DNA of 64,000 nt. It comes from Amycolatopsis acidicola (GTDB taxonomy: Bacteria; Actinomycetota; Actinomycetes; Mycobacteriales; Pseudonocardiaceae). Position 1 is the stretch's first letter; the number at the start of each line of letters is the position of its first letter. The stretch is taken from positions 1-64,000 of the forward strand of contig NZ_VMNW02000016.1 of NCBI RefSeq assembly GCF_007713735.2. The letters are read 5' to 3'. Below the pieces are notes generated by a model. That model saw nothing but the letters and a program-made list of their open reading frames with translations. It was not told the DNA's origin and did no database searches. Positions 53,266-62,924 of the stretch are shown one piece after another. The translations under genes were made by a program, and so were the position numbers.

Positions 53266-54138
53266 TCAGCGCAGACCCCGCAACAGGCGGAGAACCGTGG
53301 TAGTGACCGGCGTCGGCACGCCGTGCTGCTCGCCGCGGGAGACCACCGGGCCGAGCAGTCCGTCGTGCTCCAGCGGACGGCCCGCCCACCTGTCCTGCAA
53401 CATCGAGGTGGGCAGCTGTGGGTCGATGCCCGCGATCCACTCGACGACCCCGTGCGCGCGCTCCACTGTCAGGGCGGCCCCGTCCGCCCGGGCGACGGCG
53501 GCGGTCTCGGCGGCCAGCTCCAGCGCGAGCGCTCGCAGATCGGGGTCGCCGAGCATCTCCATCCGGCGGCCGGTGAGCGCCGTGAGCGAGTTCGTGACCA
53601 CGTTCACGACCAGCTTTTCCCAGACGGCGGTGGAAAAGTCCGCCATTACGTCGACGATCAGGCCACTGCCTTCGTAAAGCCCCGCCACGGCGCGGCCACC
53701 GTCGTCGTCGGGCACGACGATGCCCCGGCCGGTCCTGCGGGTGAGCGAATGCCCGGGCCCGAGCCGCTCACAGTTGAGGTACGCCAGCGCCGGCACGGCC
53801 TTCGCCGCGGTGAACGCGCCGACGCGTTCGCGCTGGTCGACTCCGTTCTGCGCCACCAGCACTCCCCCGTCGGCGGGCAGCCTGGCGAGCCAGTCCGCGA
53901 CTTCCGCGGTGGCGCCGATCTTCGTCGCGAGCACCGCCCAGCGCACGGCGGGCAGTTTTTCCGGCGCCGCGACCCATTTCACCGGTTGCCCGCGTGGTTC
54001 GTCCTCATCGAAGGTGACCGCGAGCCGGTCCACCTCCGTCCGTCCGCACACGACCACCGGACGCCCGGCCGCGGCCAGGTGGTAGCCCAGCACGGTGCCG
54101 AGCGCCCCGGCCCCGATCAACGCAACAGGCTCGTTCAT
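53266..54138 (-). CDS. 2-dehydropantoate 2-reductase family protein
   Basis: 290-aa PanE/ApbA-type NADPH-dependent reductase. N-terminal Rossmann motif VALIGAGALGTVLGYHLAAA, AVLATKIGATAEVADWL, VLVAQNGVDQRERVG (the NG motif), and the conserved Lys in STAVWEKLVVNVVTNSLTAL. The canonical enzyme makes pantoate for coenzyme A; many actinomycetes carry several paralogues with other substrates, so panE is not assigned. ATG start. Confidence 0.88.
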   Translation of the reverse strand: MNEPVALIGAGALGTVLGYHLAAAGRPVVVCGRTEVDRLAVTFDEDEPRGQPVKWVAAPEKLPAVRWAVLATKIGATAEVADWLARLPADGGVLVAQNGVDQRERVGAFTAAKAVPALAYLNCERLGPGHSLTRRTGRGIVVPDDDGGRAVAGLYEGSGLIVDVMADFSTAVWEKLVVNVVTNSLTALTGRRMEMLGDPDLRALALELAAETAAVARADGAALTVERAHGVVEWIAGIDPQLPTSMLQDRWAGRPLEHDGLLGPVVSRGEQHGVPTPVTTTVLRLLRGLR

Positions 54139-54189
54139 CGCACAACCTTCATGACCTTCACCGTATACACCGATCATCAACAGCGCGTC

Positions 54190-54708
54190 GAACCGAAGAA
54201 CCTCGTGCACGGCGCCTTCCGCCAGCGTCACGAAGGTGATGACGGACCAGCAGGCCGACGACGAGTCCGGCACCCGCGACGAGTCGACGGTGCGGGTGAC
54301 CGAAAGCGTCCGGGTGAGCGAGCGGCAGCTGCTCGAACTGATGCTCGTCCCGTCCTGCAACAACAACGCGCGCCTGCTGGCCCGATGGGACGCCGGCAGC
54401 GAGCGGGCTTTCGTCGCGAAGCCCGAGCGTCGTGGTGCGAGGCGTACCGGGTCGCTACGCCAACACGAACACGTTGCTGGGCAAGGACGACGTGGTCGGA
54501 GTGAAGACGGAATCCAGCTCGGCGGCGGGCGGCGCGCTGATGTGGGCGGCGAAACCGTTGGCGCCCGGGCAAACCGGGCTCGTCCTCGGGGCGGTGTTGG
54601 GCCAGGACACCGGCGACTCCCCCAAATGCAGCGCAGTCCGCCGCGCTCGACACGGCGGAACAGCTGATCACCGGCGTGCAGCGGAAACAGGCCCCCTTAC
54701 CGCAATGA
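54190..54708 (+). pseudogene. Dead D-alanyl-D-alanine carboxypeptidase (peptidase S11)
   Basis: Three fragments of one S11 gene in different frames. First: PSASVTKVMTDQQ with the SxxK nucleophile motif, then RQLLELMLVPSCNNNARLLA (SxN region) and WDAGSERAFVAK. Then, after a deletion and frame change near 54425: RYANTNTLLGKDDVVGVKTE, where KTG has become KTE, followed by LVLGAVLGQDTGDSP. Last, after another shift near 54625: AALDTAEQLITGVQR and a stop at 54706. The N-terminus with its signal peptide is missing. Not functional. Confidence 0.85.
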
Positions 54709-54722
54709 AACCAACCCGAATT

Positions 54723-54738
54723 CTGTACTTGCGGGTCC
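54723..54738 (+). promoter_or_regulatory. CTGTACTT-type operator, copy 1
   Basis: CTGTACTTGCGGGTCC followed by AATT, 26 bp upstream of the aldo/keto reductase start. It matches copy 3 at 58347-58362 in 15 of 16 bases and copy 2 at 56476-56491 in 12 of 16, with the outer halves CTGTACTT and GTCC invariant. Likely bound by the TetR encoded at 55862-56461. Confidence 0.6.
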
Positions 54739-54763
54739 AATTTTCGCTCTCCATGCTGAAGAC

Positions 54764-55861
<1,098 letters not shown>

Positions 55862-56461
55862 TCACGCGGCGGCGGGCGCTCCGGCGCGCAGGTGGTCGAG
55901 GCACAGATCCAGCGCCGACTCCAGGTGTTCCGCGGATCCCGTGGACATCAGGATCGTGACGCCACCCTGGATCGCGGCGATCAGCGCACCGGACGCCCGC
56001 CGCGCATCGACACCACGGGACATGAGGCCGCCGCGCTGCATCTCCTCGATGCCGAGCCGCACCTCGTGCTGCCACTTTTCCAGCAGCTGCCGGGTGATCG
56101 CCTGCCCGGCCGGGGTGTGCCTGCCGACTTCGGTGATCAGCACGCCGAGCGCGCAGTTCGTGCCCTGGCGCCGGTAGCGCTCGATCACCGTGTCGCGCCA
56201 CTGACCCCACGCCTCCCACGAGGTGAGCCTGCCGAGGTAGGGCTGCTGGTCCTCGATCACCTGGTCGGCCTCCCACTGGGCGACCGCGATCAGCAGCTGC
56301 TCCTTGCCGTCGGGGAAATAGTGGAACAGCTGGCTCTTGCCGGTACCGCTGCGGCGGCAGATGTCGTCGAGGGTGGTCGCGTTCACGCCACGTTCGCGGA
56401 TCTCGGCCGCGGCGGCCGTCACGATGCGATGCCGCGTGGCGGCGCCCTTCTTGGTGAGCAC
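55862..56461 (-). CDS. TetR/AcrR family regulator
   Basis: 199 aa. N-terminal HTH: RHRIVTAAAAEIRERGVNAT, then TLDDICRRSGTGKSQLFHYF (recognition helix). The C-terminal domain (YRRQGTNCALGVLITEVGRH) resembles the TetR_C group common in actinomycetes. ATG start. A dyad (GGACT..AGTCC) lies 12 bp upstream, fitting autoregulation, and the same core motif occurs ahead of the aldo/keto reductase and quinone oxidoreductase genes. Confidence 0.92.
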   Translation of the reverse strand: MLTKKGAATRHRIVTAAAAEIRERGVNATTLDDICRRSGTGKSQLFHYFPDGKEQLLIAVAQWEADQVIEDQQPYLGRLTSWEAWGQWRDTVIERYRRQGTNCALGVLITEVGRHTPAGQAITRQLLEKWQHEVRLGIEEMQRGGLMSRGVDARRASGALIAAIQGGVTILMSTGSAEHLESALDLCLDHLRAGAPAAA

Positions 56462-56472
56462 GGAACCTCCCG

Positions 56473-56491
56473 GGACTGTACTTCGGAGTCC
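56473..56491. promoter_or_regulatory. TetR operator candidate (CTGTACTT motif, copy 2)
   Basis: GGACTGTACTTCGGAGTCC: GGACT and AGTCC form a dyad with nine bases between, and bases 56476-56491 are the second copy of the CTGTACTTnnnnGTCC motif. It lies between the TetR gene and the divergent SDR gene. Confidence 0.6.
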
Positions 56492-56588
56492 ATTATGCGC
56501 CGAGGACGCTCATCCTAGGAGGAACACGCCCTCCCAAAGCCGCCCGTAGTCCCGGAAGCTCGAGCCGGAAACCGAGCGAAGGGAAACC

Positions 56589-57329
56589 ATGACCGGACGA
56601 CTCACCGGCAAGGTCGCGCTGATCACCGGGGCGACCGGCGGCATCGGGCAGGCCACCGCGGAACTGTTCGCCCGCGAAGGCGCGCGGCTCGTCATCGCCG
56701 ATATCGACGGCGACGCGTTATCGGCGCTCGCCACGCGGCTGGACGCGTTGCCGGCCCGGCTCGACGTCTCCTCCGCCGACGAATGGGCGGACGTCATCGA
56801 CCTGGTCCGGCGGCATCACGGGCGGCTCGACGTTCTGGTGAACGTCGCCGGGATCGTGGACTGGCCGGGAATCGAGGAAACCACCCGGCCCGCCTGGGAT
56901 CGGGTGATCGCGGTGAACCAGACCGGCACGTGGCTCGGGATGAAGGCCGCGCTGCCGCTGCTGCGGGAGTCCGGCACCGCGTCCATTGTGAACACTTCGT
57001 CGGTCCTCGGCCTCGTCGGCAGCGGTTCGGCCGCCGCGTACCAGGCGTCCAAAGGGGCCGTGCGACTGCTGACCAAGACCGCCGCCGTGGAGTACGCGAC
57101 GCGCGGGGTGCGGGTGAATTCGGTGCACCCCGGCGTGATCCGTACCCCGATGATCGAGGACCTGCTCGAAGAACAGGGCGATCAGCAGCCGGACATCGTG
57201 CGCACGCCGATGCGCCGCGCGGGCCGCGCCGACGAGGTGGCGCCGGTGATGCTTTTCCTGGCCGGTGACGAGTCCTCGTTCGTCACCGGCGCGGAGTTCG
57301 TCGTCGACGGCGGCCTTACGGCGCACTGA
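56589..57329 (+). CDS. Short-chain dehydrogenase/reductase
   Basis: 246-aa classical SDR: VALITGATGGIGQATAELFA, DVLVNVAGIVDWPG (NVAG at the NNAG site), catalytic Ser in SIVNTSSVLGL, YQASK for YxxxK, and VRVNSVHPGVIRTPM. It resembles 3-alpha/20-beta hydroxysteroid and secondary-alcohol dehydrogenases. ATG with GAAGGGAAACC upstream. Convergent with the quinone oxidoreductase gene with 1 bp between stops. Confidence 0.9.
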   Translation: MTGRLTGKVALITGATGGIGQATAELFAREGARLVIADIDGDALSALATRLDALPARLDVSSADEWADVIDLVRRHHGRLDVLVNVAGIVDWPGIEETTRPAWDRVIAVNQTGTWLGMKAALPLLRESGTASIVNTSSVLGLVGSGSAAAYQASKGAVRLLTKTAAVEYATRGVRVNSVHPGVIRTPMIEDLLEEQGDQQPDIVRTPMRRAGRADEVAPVMLFLAGDESSFVTGAEFVVDGGLTAH

Positions 57330-57330
57330 C

Positions 57331-58296
57331 TCAGGGCAGCAGGAGCAGCTTTCCCGTGGTGCGCCGGGATTCCAGGTCCCGGTGCGCCCGCGCGGCGTCG
57401 GCGAGCGCGTAGCGGCCACCGATCCGCGGTGTCAACTGTCCTTTTCGGACGAAGTCGAAGACCTCGCCCGCGCGCCGGAGGAGCGCCTCACGGGTCGGGA
57501 CGTGGTCGGCGACGGCCGGATACGAAAGCAGGATGCTGTTCGGCATGCCCGCCGGGTCGATCCTCGGGTTTTCGCCGATCAGCACGCCGTAGTACGCGTG
57601 CACGCCGTGGCGGCGAAGCGCGAGCTGCGACGAGCGGAACGTGCTCGGCCCGGAACCGTCGTAGACCACGTGCGCGCCTTCGCCGCCGGTGAGCTCCCGC
57701 ACCTGCTCCTCGAAACCGCCGCCGCTGGACACGAGCACGTGGTCGGCACCGGCCTCCTTCGCGACGGAAACCTTGTCCTCACGGGAAACCAGGCCGATCA
57801 CCGTGCCGCCCCGCGCCTTGATCAGCTGTGTCAGCGTCAGCCCGACGCCGCCGGCCGCGGCGTGCACGACGGCCGTGTCACGAGGCTGGATCGCGTAGGT
57901 CTCGGTGGTGAAATGGTGGGCTGTCAGGCCTTGCATCAGGACGGCGGCGGCGGTTTCGTCGCCGATCTCGTCGGGCACGCGCACCAGCGAATCCGCGGGA
58001 ATGGCGAGCTGCTCCGCGTAGCTGCCTTTGTGGTAGTACCAGGCGACCCGGTCGCCGACAGCGAACTCGCCGACGCCCGCGCCGAGCGCCGTCACCGTGC
58101 CCATGCCCTCGACGCCCAGCACCGCGGGCAGCGACCAGGTGCGGACCGGGGCGCGCCGGACGCCGGTGTCCATGTAGTTCACCCCGGCCGCGCCGAGCCG
58201 CACCCCCACTTCGCCGGGACCCGGTTCGGGGTCCGGAAAACCGGTCCACGACAGCACTTCCGGGCCGCCGTGTTCGCGCACGAAGATCGCGTGCAT
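57331..58296 (-). CDS. NADPH:quinone oxidoreductase (zeta-crystallin-like MDR)
   Basis: 321-aa medium-chain dehydrogenase without catalytic zinc ligands. It shows GEVGVRLGAAGVNYMDTGVR, LGVEGMGTVTALGAGV, and the Rossmann motif VVHAAAGGVGLTLTQLIKAR (AxxGGVG), as in quinone oxidoreductases. Likely one-electron or two-electron reduction of quinones or enones. ATG start chosen over one 60 bp upstream that would overlap the operator at 58347. Confidence 0.9.
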   Translation of the reverse strand: MHAIFVREHGGPEVLSWTGFPDPEPGPGEVGVRLGAAGVNYMDTGVRRAPVRTWSLPAVLGVEGMGTVTALGAGVGEFAVGDRVAWYYHKGSYAEQLAIPADSLVRVPDEIGDETAAAVLMQGLTAHHFTTETYAIQPRDTAVVHAAAGGVGLTLTQLIKARGGTVIGLVSREDKVSVAKEAGADHVLVSSGGGFEEQVRELTGGEGAHVVYDGSGPSTFRSSQLALRRHGVHAYYGVLIGENPRIDPAGMPNSILLSYPAVADHVPTREALLRRAGEVFDFVRKGQLTPRIGGRYALADAARAHRDLESRRTTGKLLLLP

Positions 58297-58346
58297 CGGA
58301 ACCTCTTTCGTTCGGTGGACGCTCCCGAACGTAGGCCCGGAGAATT

Positions 58347-58362
58347 GGACCGGCAAGTACAG
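58347..58362 (-). promoter_or_regulatory. CTGTACTT-type operator, copy 3
   Basis: On the minus strand CTGTACTTGCCGGTCC followed by AATT, 51 bp upstream of the quinone oxidoreductase start and just past the stop of the second TetR gene. It matches copy 1 in 15 of 16 bases. Confidence 0.6.
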
Positions 58363-58365
58363 AAA

Positions 58366-58959
58366 TCAGTCGTGGTCGACCGCGAGCGACGAGGAACCGT
58401 AGAACCGCTTGAGCAGATCCTCGATGAGGGCGACGGTTTCCTCGTGCCCGCCGGTGATCCCGAGCGCGCTCTCCATGCCGAGGATCCGCGCGATACCGGT
58501 GGTCGCCACGACGAGCGCGGCGGGTGAGACGTCGGGCAGCCCGGACTCGGCCTTCCGCATGATCGCTTCAACCTGGGCTTTGCGGTAGCGCTCCGCGTCG
58601 GCGGCGAAGGCGACGCGCACGGCTTCGCGGTGGTTCGCGAGCGCCATGAACTCGGTGATCAGCGCGAGTCCCGGGTCCCGGCTCAGCTCCCACAGCGCCT
58701 GCAGCGGCGGCTTCGAGTCGAGAAGGCGTTGCTGCCGCTCGAACTCCCCGTCGGCGCGCCGTTTGAGTACGGCGAGGAACAGGTCATCGAGCGTTTTGAA
58801 GTAGTACAGGACCAGCGCGGGCGCGACCCCGGCCTCCCGTGCCAGCCGCCGGACGCCGACGGCGGCGTAGCCCTCTTCGAGCATCAGCCGCTCCGTCTCG
58901 TCGAGCAGCAACTGGCGCGTCGGGGAGCTCTCACTCCCCCTGCGGCGATCGGCTGTCAT
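58366..58959 (-). CDS. TetR family regulator of the SDR-P450 pair
   Basis: 197 aa. HTH: LLLDETERLMLEEGYAAVGV then RRLAREAGVAPALVLYYFKT, the recognition helix ending in YYFKT. The C-terminal domain has RDPGLALITEFMALANHREA. ATG start. It is divergent from the mycofactocin-type SDR gene, and a perfect 18-bp palindrome lies between them, so it most likely represses the SDR-P450 operon and itself. Confidence 0.92.
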   Translation of the reverse strand: MTADRRRGSESSPTRQLLLDETERLMLEEGYAAVGVRRLAREAGVAPALVLYYFKTLDDLFLAVLKRRADGEFERQQRLLDSKPPLQALWELSRDPGLALITEFMALANHREAVRVAFAADAERYRKAQVEAIMRKAESGLPDVSPAALVVATTGIARILGMESALGITGGHEETVALIEDLLKRFYGSSSLAVDHD

Positions 58960-58994
58960 ACCCGCATTGTGCTTGACGGGCTCGCCAGGCGGGT

Positions 58995-59012
58995 GTTAAA
59001 CACTTGTTTAAC
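58995..59012. promoter_or_regulatory. Perfect palindromic operator
   Basis: GTTAAACA-CT-TGTTTAAC: two perfect 8-bp arms around CT, AT-rich in a high-GC context, in the 87-bp gap between the divergent TetR and SDR genes. Typical of a TetR operator. Confidence 0.8.
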
Positions 59013-59046
59013 CATCCGGTTTCCCCGCACACCGAACGAGGTTGCG

Positions 59047-59883
59047 ATGCCAGGACGAGTCGAAGGCAAAGTCGCTTTCATCACCGGCGCGGCAAGGGGG
59101 CAGGGGCGCAGCCACGCTGTGCGGCTGGCCGAAGAGGGCGCCGACATCATCGCCGTCGACGTGTGCAAACAGCTCGACGGCGTGCTCTTCCCGATGTCCA
59201 CCCCGGAGGATCTGGAGGAAACGGCGGCGCAGGTGCGCGCGCTGGGCCGCCGCATCCACGCCGTCCCGGCCGACGTGCGTGACCAGGCCGCCATGAAAGC
59301 CGTGCTGGACGAAGGCGTGAAACAGTTGGGGCGCCTGGACATCGTCGTCGCGAACGCCGGGATCGGCAGCGAGGGCGCGCCCGCGGAGAAGATGACCGAG
59401 GAGATCTGGCGCGACACCATCGACATCAACCTGACCGGGGTGTGGTTGTCGGCCAGGGTCGCGATCCCGCACATCCTCGCGGGCGGGCGCGGCGGTTCGA
59501 TCGTGCTGACCAGTTCCGTCGGCGGACTCAAGGGGCATCCGCACATCGGCCACTACGTCGCCGCGAAACACGGGGTCGTCGGGCTGATGCGCACGCTCGC
59601 GGTCGAGCTGGGGCCGCGGAACATCCGCGTCAATTCCCTGCACCCGACGCAGGTCAACACCCCGATGGTGATGCACGAGGGCACCTACAGGATGTTCCGC
59701 CCGGATCTGGAGAACCCGACCGTCGACGATTTCGCCGCGGTCTCGCAGGCGATGCACGTGCTGCCGACGCCGTGGGTGGAGGCGCGGGACATCAGCAACG
59801 CCGTGCTCTTCCTGGTTTCCGACGAAGGCCGGTTCGTGACCGGCGTGACGCTACCGGTCGACGCCGGGGCCCTGCTCAAGTAA
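59047..59883 (+). CDS. Mycofactocin-coupled SDR oxidoreductase
   Basis: 278 aa. Besides the SDR core (VAFITGAARGQGRSHAVRLA, VVANAGIG, VLTSSVGG, YVAAK, VNSLHPTQVNTPM), it has the extra stretch DVCKQLDGVLFPMSTPEDLE after the first strand, diagnostic of the mycofactocin-coupled SDR family (TIGR03971). Those enzymes keep NAD bound and pass electrons to mycofactocin. The mycofactocin genes themselves are not in the window. ATG start; 18 bp before the P450 gene. Confidence 0.9.
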   Translation: MPGRVEGKVAFITGAARGQGRSHAVRLAEEGADIIAVDVCKQLDGVLFPMSTPEDLEETAAQVRALGRRIHAVPADVRDQAAMKAVLDEGVKQLGRLDIVVANAGIGSEGAPAEKMTEEIWRDTIDINLTGVWLSARVAIPHILAGGRGGSIVLTSSVGGLKGHPHIGHYVAAKHGVVGLMRTLAVELGPRNIRVNSLHPTQVNTPMVMHEGTYRMFRPDLENPTVDDFAAVSQAMHVLPTPWVEARDISNAVLFLVSDEGRFVTGVTLPVDAGALLK

Positions 59884-59901
59884 CCGCTAGGAGAGGTCGT
59901 C

Positions 59902-61092
59902 GTGAGCACTGTCGCAGAGCTGTACTGGGATCCCTACGACGGCGCGCTGGCGCAGGACCCGTATCCGGTCTTCAGCCGGCTGCGCGAAGAAATGCCGTTG
60001 TACTACAATGAAAAGCACGACTTCTACGCGCTGAGCCGGTTCACCGACTGCCAGCGCGGGCTCGCCGACTGGCAGACCTACTCCTCGTCGAGGGGCGACA
60101 TCCTCGAACTGATCAAGACCGGGTTCGAGATCCCGGCGGGCACGCTGATCTTCGAGGACCCGCCGGTGCACGATCTGCACCGCCGCCTGCTCTCCAGGGT
60201 GTTCACGCCGCGCCGGATCGCGATGCTCGAACCGCAGGCGCGGGCGTTCTGCCGGAACGCGCTGGAGCCGGTGCGCGACGCCGAGCGGTTCGACCTCGTC
60301 GCCGCGGTGGGCGCCGAGATGCCGATGCGCGTGATCGGGATGCTGCTGGGGATTCCGGAGGCCGACCAGGCCGCGATCCGCGATCAGACCGATGCCGCGC
60401 TGGCGACAGAAGACGGCGGGCAGATGGAACACGGCATCCTCGCCTTCGACGCGTTCAAGGAATACATCGCCTGGCGCAAGAAGAATCCCTCGGACGATCT
60501 GATGACCGAGCTGATGACCGCCGAGTTCGAGGACGAGAAGGGCGTCACACGCACCCTCACCGACGACGAGGTGCTCACCTACTGCACCGTGGTCGCCGGC
60601 GCTGGCAACGAGACCACGGGGCGGCTGATCGGCTGGTTCGGCGCGCTGATGGCGCGGTATCCCGGGCAGCGGCAGGAACTCGTGGCCGACCCTTCGCTGA
60701 TTCCCAACGCCATCGAGGAAATCCTGCGCTTCGAACCGACGGGTCCTTTCATCGCGCGATATGTGGCGCGGGATGTGGAACTGTACGGGCAGACGGTGCC
60801 CGAGGGCAGCGCAATGGTTTTCATCCAGGCCGCGGCCAACCGCGACCCGCGCCGGCACGACAACCCGGACCAGTTCGACATCCACCGTGTGGCGCAACAA
60901 CTCAGCTTCGGCGTCGGCGCGCACTACTGTCTGGGTGCCGCGCTCGCGCGGCTGGAAGGCCGGATCGCGGCGGAGGAGATCCTGAAGGCGTTCCCGAGCT
61001 GGGACGTCGATTGGGAGCACGCGGAACTGGCCCAGACCTCCACGGTGCGCGGGTACAAGACGTTGCCGTTGCTCGTCTCCGGGGCGGCGTGA
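59902..61092 (+). CDS. Cytochrome P450
   Basis: 396-aa soluble bacterial P450. I-helix GAGNETTGRLIGWF, ExxR in EEILRFEPTG, and heme ligand Cys in LSFGVGAHYCLGAALARLEG. The Glu-Thr-Thr in the I-helix is usual for oxygen activation. No ferredoxin gene follows. With the mycofactocin SDR upstream it suggests hydroxylation then oxidation of an alcohol, steroid or terpenoid. GTG start. Confidence 0.94.
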   Translation: MSTVAELYWDPYDGALAQDPYPVFSRLREEMPLYYNEKHDFYALSRFTDCQRGLADWQTYSSSRGDILELIKTGFEIPAGTLIFEDPPVHDLHRRLLSRVFTPRRIAMLEPQARAFCRNALEPVRDAERFDLVAAVGAEMPMRVIGMLLGIPEADQAAIRDQTDAALATEDGGQMEHGILAFDAFKEYIAWRKKNPSDDLMTELMTAEFEDEKGVTRTLTDDEVLTYCTVVAGAGNETTGRLIGWFGALMARYPGQRQELVADPSLIPNAIEEILRFEPTGPFIARYVARDVELYGQTVPEGSAMVFIQAAANRDPRRHDNPDQFDIHRVAQQLSFGVGAHYCLGAALARLEGRIAAEEILKAFPSWDVDWEHAELAQTSTVRGYKTLPLLVSGAA

Positions 61093-61123
61093 CGGCGCTC
61101 AGACTCCCGGGACCGCGGATGAA

Positions 61124-61340
61124 GCCTGGCGCGCTTCGCTGCGCTCGGTCACCGTCGTCGCCGGAAGCCTGCGTCTCGGTTCGCGGAGCTCCCGATGCGT
61201 GCGCGACGGCAGCTACGGCCTGGCGCTGCTGGCTTTCGCGGGCCCGCATCCCGCCGCCTGGTTCCTGCTCGTGGTGTCGATCATCCCGCTCGGCGACACC
61301 ATCCTCGTCCTGCGCCACGGTGGAATGCACTCCTCAACCA
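61124..61340 (+). pseudogene. Truncated DUF4267-like fragment
   Basis: The plus frame SVTVVAGSLRLGSRSSRCVR leads into DGSYGLALLAFAGPHP and AAWFLLVVSIIPLGDTILVL followed by RHGG, resembling the middle of a DUF4267 small membrane protein (two membrane helices). There is no proper N-terminus, and the C-terminal helices are missing where the convergent TSUP gene ends. A remnant left after deletion. Confidence 0.45.
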
Positions 61341-62080
61341 TGCAGGGCGACATACGGGGCGACCGCGAGCAGAGTCCCGATGAGCACGAACTTGAGCTTG
61401 CGGGTGGGCAGCGCGCGGGCGATCTTCCAGCCGACGAGCACGCCCGCGAGTTCCGGGATGCCGACCAGCGCCGCGAGCGGCCAGTCGACGCTGCCCGCCG
61501 CCACGTAGGCGACACTGCCGACCGACGCGATCACGATCGACTGTGCCTGCGCGGAAGCGAGCGACTCCAGCACGGGGATGCCGAGCGCGACCAGCAGTGG
61601 CACGGAAAGCATCGGCCCGCCGATGCCGACGATCCCCGCCACGACGGAAACCGCGAAACCCAGGCAGAAAACCGTGAGCACGCCAGGGTGTGGCCGGCCG
61701 GACGCCGGTGGCCGCCGCTCGCGATACCACACGAGCACGGCAGCTCCGGCCACGAAAATCCCCAGTACCAAACCGAAAAGCCGCTTCGACACCAGCGTGT
61801 TGACGAGCACGCCCACCGGGGTCCCGGCGACCGCCGCCCCGGCCAGCGCGAGCGCGGTGCGGCGGGTTTCCGGCGCGCGCAGGTGCCCGGAGCGGGCGTA
61901 GGCGGCCGTGCCGAGTGCGCCGGTCGCGACATGGGTGACGATCGCCGTCCCCGCCACCTGCGCCGGTGACAGGCCGGTCAGCGCGAACAATCCGATCGTC
62001 GGCAGCACGCCGCCCGGGCCGATGGCGGTGATCCCGATGCCGCCGAGGAACCCGATGACGGCGAGCCAGAACAGCGTCAT
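61334..62080 (-). CDS. TSUP family (TauE/SafE) transporter
   Basis: 248-aa membrane protein with about eight helices and an internal repeat: GFLGGIGITAIGPGGVLPTI near the start and SVVAGIVGIGGPMLSVPLLV in the second half, the paired G-rich motifs of TSUP permeases. They export or import sulfite, sulfoacetate, oxalate or organic acids; the substrate is unknown here. The ATG overlaps the gntR stop (ATGA), so regulator and transporter form one unit. Confidence 0.88.
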   Translation of the reverse strand: MTLFWLAVIGFLGGIGITAIGPGGVLPTIGLFALTGLSPAQVAGTAIVTHVATGALGTAAYARSGHLRAPETRRTALALAGAAVAGTPVGVLVNTLVSKRLFGLVLGIFVAGAAVLVWYRERRPPASGRPHPGVLTVFCLGFAVSVVAGIVGIGGPMLSVPLLVALGIPVLESLASAQAQSIVIASVGSVAYVAAGSVDWPLAALVGIPELAGVLVGWKIARALPTRKLKFVLIGTLLAVAPYVALHG

Positions 62081-62802
62081 CGGACCGGCCTGCGGTGCAG
62101 CGTCGCGTGCAGGGTCAGCCGGTCGGCGCGGATGTGCAGGGACTCCGCGTCGACGGGGCGGCCGTCGGCGAGGCTGGTCACCCGGTCGATCGCGAAGATC
62201 GCCGCACCGGCGGGAATGCCCAGCAGTGCCGCGGTGTCCGGCCCGGCGGAGATCGCGTGCACGTCGACCTCGGCGCTGCCCAGGCGCTCGCCGGTGGTCT
62301 CCTCGATGAGCGCGAACAGGTCGCGGCCCGCCAGGTCGTGCTGCAGCAGCGGGCGGCCGATGTCGGCGGCGAGGTACGTGGTGTCGAGCGAGAGCGGGAT
62401 CCCGGCGAGCCGCCGCAGCCGTTCGATGTGGACGACTTCCGCGTCGGGCGGCAGCCGCAGCTGTTCCGCGATCGCCGCGGGCGGCCTGGTGACCGACGCG
62501 GCGCGGACCTCGTTGGTGACGGTGCCGTGCCCATCGAGCGTTTCGGCGAGCCCGGCGAGTTCGTCGAGCCCGTGCCCGTACTTCGGCTTCACCACAGTGG
62601 TTCCGACGCCCTGGCGGCGCGTGATCAAGCCTTCGGAGCGCAGCAGTGAAAGCGCTTCCCGCACCGCGTTGCGCGATGCGCCGAGGCGCTCGCCCAGGGC
62701 GCGCTCGCCGGGCAGCACGCCGTCGGCGAACGCGCCCTGGGTGATCTGCCGGCGCAGCACGTCGGCCGCCTGCCGGGCCCGCTGCGCTCGTGGTGTCTCC
62801 AT
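62077..62802 (-). CDS. GntR/HutC family regulator
   Basis: 241 aa. GntR winged helix (AADVLRRQITQGAFADGVLP, ERALGERLGASRNAVREALS, LLRSEGLITRRQGVGTTVV) and a UTRA ligand-binding domain from about residue 85 (VVHIERLRRLAGIPLSLDTT; AIFAIDRVTSLADGRPVDAE). Likely controls the coupled TSUP transporter and possibly the divergent amidohydrolase gene. ATG start at 62802. Confidence 0.9.
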   Translation of the reverse strand: METPRAQRARQAADVLRRQITQGAFADGVLPGERALGERLGASRNAVREALSLLRSEGLITRRQGVGTTVVKPKYGHGLDELAGLAETLDGHGTVTNEVRAASVTRPPAAIAEQLRLPPDAEVVHIERLRRLAGIPLSLDTTYLAADIGRPLLQHDLAGRDLFALIEETTGERLGSAEVDVHAISAGPDTAALLGIPAGAAIFAIDRVTSLADGRPVDAESLHIRADRLTLHATLHRRPVR

Positions 62803-62924
62803 CACGTGCGACCGTATCCGAAACGGCGCTCCGCCACAGTTACGCCACCCACTTTGACCTGGGCAAACCGCTGACGTGCGCGGTTGCGGAGGCACCTGGG
62901 TGAATCCGCCTGCACACTCGGGGC

